From Betaproteobacteria bacterium (GTDB lineage: Bacteria; Pseudomonadota; Gammaproteobacteria; Burkholderiales; CAIKXV01): a DNA stretch of 8,953 bases. The notes under the pieces were generated by a model that saw only the letters and a program-made list of their open reading frames with translations, searched no databases and was not told the DNA's origin. Of this stretch, positions 1-5,618 are shown piece by piece. Made by a program: the position numbers and the translations under genes. The stretch lies in assembly GCA_947456915.1 (NCBI GenBank), contig CANGUQ010000135.1:1-8953 (forward strand), read 5' to 3'. The stretch's first letter is position 1. Each line of letters begins with the position of its first letter.

Positions 1-60
1 CGCGCGGCGAACGCTGGCCCTGCCTGACGACCGCAGCAGAGTTCGCAGCGTGCGCCCCGA
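1..60. other. Left-edge sequence without a recognised feature
   Basis: These bases lie downstream of the LeuD-like stop. GCGAAC (8-13) and GTTCGC (41-46) could pair weakly, but the loop is long and no T-run is present. I see no start codon in minus-strand orientation that would begin another operon gene here. Confidence 0.3.
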
Positions 61-573
61 TCAGCGAACCGGCGCGATCGCGCCCTCGCGCTCGAGCATC
101 GGGAATACGCCGCCCGCTGCAACCAGCGCGAGCAGCGCCGCCGGCAGTGCGATCGCCTCGACCGACTGGCCGCGCGTCGCATTGCGCACGCTCGCGCGCT
201 CGAAGTCGACCACGGCCGTGTCGCCTTCGGCGAACATGTCCGCAAGCCCTGGGCAGGCCATTGCCGGCAAGGCGAAGTTCACGCAGTTGCGGAAGAACAG
301 GCCGTTGATCGACTGCGCGACGAGGCAGGCGATGCCCAGGTTCTTCAGCGAGCGTGCAGCCGGGCGGCTCGAGCCCATGCCGAAGTTGCGGCCCCCGACC
401 AGTATGTCGCCGGGCCGCACCTGCGCGGCCCAGCCCGGGCGGTTGGCGGCGAACACGTGCTTCGCCTGCTCCTCAGGCGGCAGATAGAACGCCTGGATCG
501 GCAGGATCAGGTCGGTGTTGATGTCGTCGCCGGCCAGCCAGACCCGGCCTTCGAAGCGCAGCGGCGCACTCAC
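61..573 (-). CDS. LeuD-like aconitase-family hydro-lyase small subunit
   Basis: This is the 170-residue small (swivel-domain) subunit of a two-subunit, 4Fe-4S-dependent hydro-lyase; it partners the large subunit encoded just upstream. Visible motifs are GDDINTDLILP (residues 15-25), the active-site loop GGRNFGMGSSR (60-70) and SINGLFFRNCVNFALP (88-103). The length matches the short LeuD/homoaconitase/DmdB type (~165-170 residues), not the ~200-residue LeuD of E. coli. The loop ends SSRPAA where biosynthetic LeuD usually has SSREHA, so this is a divergent subfamily. The start is GTG at 571-573, inside the GTGA overlap with the large-subunit stop, which implies translational coupling; no clear Shine-Dalgarno sequence precedes it. 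The substrate is not shown by sequence. 3-Isopropylmalate is the default database label, but the lyase neighbour suggests a catabolic hydroxy-acid. The family call is secure, the substrate open. Confidence 0.92.
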   Translation of the reverse strand: MSAPLRFEGRVWLAGDDINTDLILPIQAFYLPPEEQAKHVFAANRPGWAAQVRPGDILVGGRNFGMGSSRPAARSLKNLGIACLVAQSINGLFFRNCVNFALPAMACPGLADMFAEGDTAVVDFERASVRNATRGQSVEAIALPAALLALVAAGGVFPMLEREGAIAPVR

Positions 574-1817
574 TGGAGGAACTCGCGGGGATCGGTGATC
601 GTGCCGGTCAGCGCCGAGGCCGCGACCGTCGCCGGCGAACCCATGTAGATGCGCGCCGTCGGGTCGCCCATGCGGCCCTTGAAGTTGCGCGTGGTCGCCG
701 TGATGCACACCTCGTCGGGGCCGAGCGCGCCGAGATGACCGCCGCCGCAGGCGCCGCAGGTGGGCGGCGTGATCACGGCTCCGGCGTCGGCGAGCGTCGC
801 GAGGATGCCGGTTCGCGCCGCGTCGCGCCACACCGTCTGCGAGGCCGGCGTGACGATGAAGCGCACGCCGGGCGCGACCGTGCGGCCGGAGACGACCTGC
901 GCTGCGAGCGCAAGATCCTCCAGCGTTCCGTTCGCGCACGAACCGACGAACGCCTGATCGATCTTCGTGCCGGCCGCGGCCGCCACCGGGTGTGAATTGC
1001 CGATCACGGTGTCCGGGAACGCGACCAGCGGCTCCAGCGCCGACAGGTCCACGCGGCGTACTGCTGCGTATCGCGCATCGGCGTCGGGCCACGCGGGCTC
1101 GAACGGCGCGTCGTTGCGTGCCCGCACCCACTCGAGCAGGACCGGGTCCGGCTCGAAGGTCGCGAACTCCGCCGACAGCTCCGCGGCCATCGTCGTCAGG
1201 GTCTTGCGCGCGGAAATCGACAGCCCGGCGATACCCGGACCGCCGAACTCGACGTTCTGCGTCGCGTGGTCGCCGTGCACGCCTGCCATCTGCAGGAACG
1301 CGTCCTTCGTCGTCACCGCGCGCGCGAGCGTGCCATGCAGTTCGTAGCGCACCGTCGCACCGACCTGGAACCAGGTCTGGTGGCGGATGGCCGCGAGCAC
1401 GATGTCGGGCTGACCCACGCCGCGCGCGATGCAGTTGAACACGCCCGCGCTGCAGGTGTGGGAATCGCTGCACAGCAGGACGCTGCCCGGCAGTGCGTAG
1501 CCGTGGTCGGCGACGAGCTGGTGCGCGATGCCCTGGGTAGCCCCCACGTCGTGCAAGCGCGTGATGCCCCAGCGCGTCGCGAACGCACGCCCGGTGCGGT
1601 GCGCGGCCGCCACCTGGGCGTTCGGCGCAGGGGCGCGGTGGTCGAAGACGACGATGATCCGCGACGGGTCGTCGATCGCCAGGATCTCGCGCCAGCGGTT
1701 GGGCATGAAGTTGTTGTCGAACAGCACCACCGTGTCGACATCGACGGTCACGAGATCGCCCGGCCCTACCCGGTCGCGCCCGGCGTGCCGCGCGAGGATC
1801 TTTTCGGCGACGGTCAT
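570..1817 (-). CDS. LeuC-like aconitase-family hydro-lyase large subunit
   Basis: This 415-residue large subunit carries the 4Fe-4S cluster of a dehydratase/hydratase of the aconitase superfamily. Predicted cluster cysteines are C294 (in FVGSCANG) and C354/C357 (in PTCGACGGG). The substrate-side CSDSHTC motif lies at residues 116-122, and TTRNFKGRMG at 375-384 is the usual region before the C-terminus. The length (~415) fits the short LeuC/HacA/DmdA type, not the ~466-residue E. coli LeuC. The canonical SCTNGR is SCANGT here, a change next to a cluster ligand. I chose ATG at 1815-1817 because MTVAEKILARHAG matches the usual family N-terminus. An in-frame GTG at 1839-1841 would add eight Ala/Gly-rich residues and begin one base after the upstream lyase stop; neither start has a strong ribosome-binding site. 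It is co-transcribed with the lyase and the small subunit. Dimethylmaleate, citraconate-type or isopropylmalate substrates are all possible. Confidence 0.93.
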   Translation of the reverse strand: MTVAEKILARHAGRDRVGPGDLVTVDVDTVVLFDNNFMPNRWREILAIDDPSRIIVVFDHRAPAPNAQVAAAHRTGRAFATRWGITRLHDVGATQGIAHQLVADHGYALPGSVLLCSDSHTCSAGVFNCIARGVGQPDIVLAAIRHQTWFQVGATVRYELHGTLARAVTTKDAFLQMAGVHGDHATQNVEFGGPGIAGLSISARKTLTTMAAELSAEFATFEPDPVLLEWVRARNDAPFEPAWPDADARYAAVRRVDLSALEPLVAFPDTVIGNSHPVAAAAGTKIDQAFVGSCANGTLEDLALAAQVVSGRTVAPGVRFIVTPASQTVWRDAARTGILATLADAGAVITPPTCGACGGGHLGALGPDEVCITATTRNFKGRMGDPTARIYMGSPATVAASALTGTITDPREFLQ

Positions 1818-1842
1818 GCCGCCGCCCGCGGCCGCCGCCACC

Positions 1843-2739
1843 TCAGCCGCCGCTGAACCGGCGCTCGATCGCGTCGAGTTCGGCCATGCCCATCAGGTCG
1901 TTCAGCTCGTCGAACGACACCAGCAGATCGTGGCGATCGACGACCTCGTTGCGGCCGACGACGTTCTCCTTGAACACCGCCATCGCGTTCATCATGCCCT
2001 TGAGCGCCGCGGTCGACAGCAGCCGCGGATAGCTGACCCCGCCGACGCCGAGGTCCTGCAGTTCGCGCGGGGACATCAGCGGCGTCGTCGGCCGCGACCG
2101 CAGCCCGAGCCCCATGTTGACGATCAGCGGCCTGGGTACGCCGCGCGCGACCTTCGCGATGTCCGCCTTCGACAGCAGCGCATCGGCGTACAGGATGTCC
2201 GCGCCGGCCTCGGCGTACAGGTTGAGGCGGCGAATCGCCTCGTCCACGCCGTGCGGGCCGGCTGCGTCGGTGCGCGAGACGATGCAGAAATCGGGATCGC
2301 GCCGTGCATCGACGGCGGCCTTCACCTTCTGCACCATCTCCTCCGCGGGGATGCACGCCTTGCCGGCCATGTGCCCGCAGCGCTTGGGCCAGACCTGGTC
2401 CTCGAACATCAGCGCGGCCACGCCCGCCTTCTCGAAGGCGCGCACGACGAAGTGCACGTTCATCGCGTTGCCGTAGCCTGTGTCGGCATCCGCGCGCAGC
2501 AGCAGGTTGCCGGTGCAGTCGGCGAGCCGCCGCGCGTTCGCGAGATTCTCCTCGAACGTCATCACGCCGCGATCGACCCAGCCCATGCGGCTCTCGGACA
2601 CGCCCGCGCCCGAGATCGATGCACAGCGGAACCCCGATCGCTCGACCAGACGCGCGCTGTAGCCATCGTACACGCCCGGCTGCACCAGGATCTCCGGCGC
2701 GTGCATCAGCGCCTTGAACTGTCTGCCCCTGCTGTCCAT
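1843..2739 (-). CDS. Isocitrate lyase/PEP mutase-family C-C lyase
   Basis: This 298-residue TIM-barrel enzyme belongs to the isocitrate lyase/phosphoenolpyruvate mutase superfamily, whose members cleave or rearrange 2-hydroxy or 2-oxo acids using Mg2+. Visible elements are PGVYDGYSAR (21-30), SISGAGVSES (41-50), the metal-binding DADTGYGN (84-91), EDQ (113-115), the lyase signature KRCGH (119-123) with predicted catalytic Cys121, and SRTDA (155-159). The cysteine in KRCGH argues for true C-C cleavage (methylisocitrate or dimethylmalate lyase type) over PEP mutase or oxaloacetate decarboxylase activity. ATG at 2737-2739 is preceded by a strong purine-rich ribosome site (GGGGGAG, about 5 bases away), so this is the first gene of the operon. 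Placement directly before LeuC/LeuD-like subunits suggests it splits their product, for example 2,3-dimethylmalate to propionate and pyruvate. That substrate is inferred from the neighbourhood. 2-Methylisocitrate lyase is less likely because no methylcitrate synthase is nearby. Confidence 0.92.
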   Translation of the reverse strand: MDSRGRQFKALMHAPEILVQPGVYDGYSARLVERSGFRCASISGAGVSESRMGWVDRGVMTFEENLANARRLADCTGNLLLRADADTGYGNAMNVHFVVRAFEKAGVAALMFEDQVWPKRCGHMAGKACIPAEEMVQKVKAAVDARRDPDFCIVSRTDAAGPHGVDEAIRRLNLYAEAGADILYADALLSKADIAKVARGVPRPLIVNMGLGLRSRPTTPLMSPRELQDLGVGGVSYPRLLSTAALKGMMNAMAVFKENVVGRNEVVDRHDLLVSFDELNDLMGMAELDAIERRFSGG

Positions 2740-2740
2740 C

Positions 2741-2753
2741 GCTTCTCCCCCTG
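2741..2753 (-). promoter_or_regulatory. Strong ribosome-binding site of the lyase gene
   Basis: Reading on the minus strand, AGGGGGAG followed by AAGCG precedes the ATG at 2739. It is the clearest Shine-Dalgarno match in the window and fixes the start of the first gene of the lyase-LeuC-LeuD operon. Confidence 0.7.
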
Positions 2754-2925
2754 CGTACGGCGGCGCGTGTCGTCACCGGCACCGTCCGAGCCGCGGCCTC
2801 GTCGGTTCCGGTGCTGCATTCGTCGAGGCAGAAGTATGCCCAAGGCGGCAACCGTACGCTGCGGGCGATCGCACACCGGAACGCGCGGCGCTGCGGACGG
2901 ACGCGGCTGCGCTGGGTGCAGCGGT

Positions 2926-2945
2926 GGCGCGCATCGCTGCGCGCC
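2926..2945 (-). terminator. Perfect 8-bp hairpin after the dioxygenase remnant
   Basis: On the minus strand GGCGCGCA and TGCGCGCC form an 8-bp perfect stem closed by the four-base loop GCGA, a GNRA-type loop. It begins about 18 bases after the dioxygenase stop at 2964. No T-run follows, so it is not a textbook intrinsic terminator. A U-less terminator, an mRNA 3'-end stabiliser or chance in GC-rich DNA are all possible. Confidence 0.35.
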
Positions 2946-2963
2946 GGTGCTGTGCAGTCGCTC

Positions 2964-3445
2964 TCAGGCGTGCGCCGGCACCCCCTGCCGGGCCAGGCCT
3001 TGCGCAAAGGCCTCGGGCAGAGCGCGCGGCCCGGGAAGGTTGAGCCAGATGCGCAGCAGCGATCGCCGCAGGGCGGGATCGTCGTGATCGCGATACCCGG
3101 TGCGCCGTGCAGGATCGCGTAGTTGTTGATCAGCTGGATGTCGCCCGGATCGAAGCGGATGTCGAATGCATGCTCGTCGGCGAGACCTTCCATCACCGCG
3201 ATCGCGTCGAGCTCCACCGGGCTCAGCGGCCCACCGGTCTTCTCCGGCGCCGAGCGCAGGAAGCGCGGCGCGAAGCGGCAGCTGAGCCTGCCATCGACCC
3301 ACGCGCACACCGGCTCGCGATAGACCGGGGGCTGCCCCGGCAGCTGCTCCCCGCGCCAGTCGACATCGAAGTGGCGGTAGAGCACGCCGACCAGGTGAGG
3401 ATGCCGCTCGAGCAGCGCGTTGTAGACCGCCGTCGAGCTCGCGAG
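2964..3445 (-). pseudogene. TauD/TfdA-family dioxygenase, C-terminal remnant, frameshifted
   Basis: The remnant of an Fe(II)/2-oxoglutarate-dependent dioxygenase gene. In one frame it reads LASSTAVYNALLERHP, then a hydrophilic middle part including DWRGEQLPGQPPVY, then GDIQLINNYAILHG, which contains the distal Fe-ligand His. The next frame continues GYRDHDDPALRRSLLRIWL and ends LPEAFAQGLARQGVPAHA before TGA at 2964; this is the normal C-terminal end of the family, including the Arg-rich 2-oxoglutarate-binding stretch. Restoring one base near 3104 would give HGRTGY, the expected family text, so a 1-base deletion (or base-call error) explains the shift. The N-terminal half (~180 residues, with the HxD iron motif) is absent because the frame begins directly at the truncated receptor gene. 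No plausible start codon precedes LASS; an in-frame GTG lies downstream at 3383-3385. Without HxD it cannot be an active dioxygenase. Confidence 0.85.
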
Positions 3446-4350
3446 CCGGCGGCGAGCGCCTTCACCGCTGCGGCATGCAGCGCCCCCACCACGGCCTCGG
3501 GCGTGCGCGCCGGGGCGAGCAGCGCGTTCCAGACTGTCTGCTCGTATCCGGGCAGACCGGCTTGCGCGATCGGCGGAATCGACGGCAGCGCCGGGGAGCG
3601 GGTGCGCGTGGTGACGCCCAGCACACGCAGCTTTCCTTCCTCTGTGTAGCGCGCAGCATCCGACGCCGGCAGGAACATCATCTCGATGCGCCCGGCAAGC
3701 AGGTCGTTCAGTCCGGCCGCCACGCCCTTGAACGGGACATGCACGAGACGCGTACCGATCTGGATGCGGAACAGTTCACCCGCCATGTGCTGCGCACTGC
3801 CGTTGCCGGCAGAACCGAACGACAGCGCCCCCGGCCGCTTGCGCGCGAGCGCGACCAGTTCCGGGATCGTCGCCGCCGGTATCGACGGATGCAGCGCGAG
3901 CGCGTTGGCGTTCTCGGAGATCAGCGTGATGTGCGCGAAATCCCTCAGCGTGTCGTAACGGATCGCCGGATAGAGGCTGTGCGCGGTGGCGTTCGGGCCG
4001 AGGCCGCCAACTAGCAGCGTGTGACCGTCAGGCGCTGCGCGGGCAACGAACTCGCCGCCGATGATGCCCCCGGCGCCAGGCCGATTCTCGACCAGCACCG
4101 CCACGCCAAGCACCGGCGCGAGCGATTCGGCGAACACGCGCGCCACCACGTCGGCCCCGCCACCGGCCGCAAAACCCACGACGAGCGTCACTGGACGCAC
4201 CGGCCAGGCCTGCGCACAGGCGCCGGCCGCAGCCAGTGCGGCGGCGAGCACGCCTCCGAAGACTCCACAACCGGCAGCCATACGCCAGACCTGCCTGCCT
4301 GTCGCATCTGCCTGCGCGCGTGACGGCGCAGCCACGTTCCTGGCCGGCAT
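3223..4350 (-). CDS. Bug/TctC-family periplasmic solute-binding receptor, C-terminus replaced
   Basis: A tripartite tricarboxylate transporter-type (Bug/TctC) receptor, a periplasmic protein that captures carboxylates or other small organic acids. From the ATG at 4350 the reading frame gives 375 residues, but only the first ~301 belong to the family. The signal peptide has Arg residues then a GVLAAALAAAGACA core, with likely cleavage ACA|QA near residue 46. The mature start WPVRPVTLVVGFAAGGGADV, ENRPGAGGIIGGE, HIPFK-like HVPFKGVAAGLNDLLAGRIE and LGVTT are characteristic. After KALAA the reading enters the dioxygenase remnant out of frame and yields an Arg/Ser-rich tail, so the final ~40-45 family residues are lost and function is doubtful. 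Starts at GTG 4419 or ATG 4281 are possible; 4350 is preferred because it keeps positive charges before the signal core. No TctA/TctB membrane genes are in the window, as is common for orphan Bug receptors. Confidence 0.8.
   Translation of the reverse strand: MPARNVAAPSRAQADATGRQVWRMAAGCGVFGGVLAAALAAAGACAQAWPVRPVTLVVGFAAGGGADVVARVFAESLAPVLGVAVLVENRPGAGGIIGGEFVARAAPDGHTLLVGGLGPNATAHSLYPAIRYDTLRDFAHITLISENANALALHPSIPAATIPELVALARKRPGALSFGSAGNGSAQHMAGELFRIQIGTRLVHVPFKGVAAGLNDLLAGRIEMMFLPASDAARYTEEGKLRVLGVTTRTRSPALPSIPPIAQAGLPGYEQTVWNALLAPARTPEAVVGALHAAAVKALAAGSRARRRSTTRCSSGILTWSACSTATSMSTGAGSSCRGSPRSIASRCARGSMAGSAAASRRASCARRRRRPVGR
3440..3458 (-). other. Bug/TauD junction (putative deletion scar)
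   Basis: Bug-family protein similarity stops at KALAA (codons ending 3448), and dioxygenase similarity starts at LASS (codons beginning 3445) in a different frame. The two homologies abut within about three bases, with no intergenic DNA. This pattern fits a deletion that removed the receptor's last ~40-45 codons, any intergenic DNA and the first half of the dioxygenase. A mis-assembly join would look the same. Confidence 0.7.
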
Positions 4351-4502
4351 ATCCGCAGCGGTGCGGGCCGGATCGCCAAGGGCCGGGCAGCGACAGGCCC
4401 TCAGCTTCAGAGCAGCCACGGGACACAGCCCTGACGAACCTGATCTGCCCGAGCCTGTATCGCGCCAGCGCGCTCAGGGTCGGCACCCCCTGCATGACGA
4501 CT
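4351..4502 (-). other. Gap between methyltransferase and Bug receptor genes
   Basis: This 152-base gap would hold the receptor's promoter if it has its own. A 6-base inverted repeat CCCTGA/TCAGGG (about 4430 and 4473) encloses a ~40-base loop. I see no clear sigma-70 elements, terminator or extra gene. Confidence 0.4.
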
Positions 4503-5366
4503 TCAGCGCTCTCTGCCGTCGCCTCCCGCCTTCCTCCCGACCATCAGCCGATACCGCACCGCGCCGCGCAGTTGCAGCAGTTCCAGCGTGCGCCCGCCGA
4601 TGTCGGCCTGCTCGCGCAGGTTGCGTCCGAGCAGGCCGAGCCAGAACGCGCGGCGCTGCAGGCGTGCGCGCAGGGCGATCAGCTCATCGGGCTGGCCGAG
4701 CAGGATGAGGTCGGTGAGGTCGCGCTCGTGGACGAGTTCGACGCTGGCGACCGCGATCGCCTCGCGCCACGCTGCGGCTGGCGGGGCCACCGGACAGCGC
4801 CACATGCGCTTGAACAGGTCGAGGTCGGCGGCGTCCTGCGGCGACAGCGACGGCTCCGGCATATCGTCGACGACGACGAGGTGTCCGCCGGGGGCGAGAT
4901 GCGCGGCGAGATTGGCGATGCTGCGTGCGGGGTCGGTGCCGTGAATCAGCGACTCGATCGCGATCACGAGGTCGAACCGCCCGGGCAGAGCGTCGTCGTA
5001 GCTGCCGACTTCGAAGCGCAAGCGCCCGGCGAGTCCCAGCCGCGATGCCTCCGTGCGGGCGCGCTGCACCTGCACCGGACTCAGCGTGACGCCCAGCCAG
5101 TGACCGCCGATCTCCGGCTGCAGATCGAAGGCGGTGGCACCATAGCCACAGCCGGCGTCGAGCACGCGCGGCTCGCCGGGCAGCGTCACGGCCTCGAGCA
5201 TCAGGCGGTGAACGACGGTCGCGCTCGCCGCCCCGCCTTCGGGATCGCGCAGCGCACGGTGGATCGGCTGAATCTCGCTGCCGGTGCGGTCACGATGGGC
5301 GCGCAGCGGTGCAAAACGGTCGAGCCAGGCGTAGTAGCGGGCGATCTGACGCGCGTGGGAGGTCAT
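4503..5366 (-). CDS. Class I SAM-dependent methyltransferase
   Basis: A 287-residue cytosolic S-adenosylmethionine-dependent methyltransferase with a Rossmann fold. Motif I is VLDAGCGYG (68-76). GVTLSPVQVQRA (92-103) resembles the post-I segment of the tocopherol/sterol/cyclopropane-synthase-like group. FDLVIAIESLIH (131-142) is motif II with the acidic/His stretch typical of small-molecule methyltransferases, and LAPGGHLVVVDD (157-168) is motif III. The end, YRLMVGRK, is the usual last strand. The ATG at 5364-5366 (MTSHARQIARYY) is chosen because family similarity starts with the ARYY helix and the upstream residues look like antisense reading; a GAGGA sits a little far upstream (about 14 bases). 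The frame stays open far upstream, antisense to the synthetase gene, but that part is not coding. It is transcribed divergently from the synthetase. Acceptor substrate unknown; a small lipid-like or aromatic molecule is a guess from motif type. Confidence 0.9.
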   Translation of the reverse strand: MTSHARQIARYYAWLDRFAPLRAHRDRTGSEIQPIHRALRDPEGGAASATVVHRLMLEAVTLPGEPRVLDAGCGYGATAFDLQPEIGGHWLGVTLSPVQVQRARTEASRLGLAGRLRFEVGSYDDALPGRFDLVIAIESLIHGTDPARSIANLAAHLAPGGHLVVVDDMPEPSLSPQDAADLDLFKRMWRCPVAPPAAAWREAIAVASVELVHERDLTDLILLGQPDELIALRARLQRRAFWLGLLGRNLREQADIGGRTLELLQLRGAVRYRLMVGRKAGGDGRER

Positions 5367-5618
5367 CTTCGCGATGCATTCCTCGAGATGCGCGGCAGCG
5401 CCGCTGCACTGCGGAACTGTACCCGTCGCAGCGCATCGGCATCGGCTGTTGCGCACTGTCGCAGCCGCACGGAGTCTGCGCGCCGGGACGGAGCTCGCCA
5501 CGCGCACCGCCGTGCAGCGGCACCTCGCGCCGAGCCGGCGATATCGGGCACCATTGCGGTCCGGGTCGCGCGGCGCTGCGTTGCCGCCCTGCCCTGCCGC
5601 CACTGGAGATTGCAAGAA
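5367..5618. other. Divergent intergenic region (methyltransferase / acyl-CoA synthetase)
   Basis: These 252 bases separate two divergent genes and should hold both promoters. I could not identify convincing -35/-10 pairs for either direction. The 13-base palindrome GCAGCG-C-CGCTGC (5395-5407) lies about 30 bases upstream of the methyltransferase start and could be an operator, although six-base arms are easily found by chance at this GC content. Frames crossing the region show no recognisable protein. Confidence 0.4.

Larger units (their letters stand above)
2740..2963 (-). other. Leader region upstream of the lyase operon
   Basis: This 224-base non-coding stretch lies between the dioxygenase remnant and the lyase start. 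It must hold any dedicated promoter for the three-gene operon. I see no convincing sigma-70 pair. It contains an inverted repeat, GCACCG (2779-2784) with CGGTGC (2809-2814), enclosing the 8-base palindrome GCCGCGGC (2790-2797), and a separate 8-bp hairpin at 2926-2945. Open frames crossing it on either strand show no family resemblance and are treated as GC-driven shadows. Confidence 0.5.

Noticed and set aside
61..2739. Canonical leucine biosynthesis leuCD operon
   Set aside because: There is no leuB or leuA, both subunits are the short type with altered signatures, and the first gene is a C-C lyase.
1843..2739. Phosphoenolpyruvate mutase or phosphonate-biosynthesis gene
   Set aside because: The KRCGH cysteine motif is that of C-C lyases, and no phosphonopyruvate decarboxylase or other phosphonate gene is nearby.
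1528..3087. 519-codon plus-strand frame antisense to the lyase operon
   Set aside because: Low-complexity Arg/His/Ala composition and no motifs, whereas the opposite strand carries the recognisable lyase and large subunit.
4200..4290. Lipoprotein signal on the Bug receptor (Cys after AAGA)
   Set aside because: The residues before the Cys do not match a lipobox (no Leu/Val at -3); ACA|QA fits signal peptidase I better.
4236..5618. Long plus-strand open frame running upstream of the acyl-CoA synthetase, antisense to the methyltransferase and Bug genes
   Set aside because: Its translation is Arg/Ala/Gly/Gln-rich with no family motif. The minus-strand proteins in the same DNA are clear, and the synthetase has its own start at 5619 with a ribosome site.
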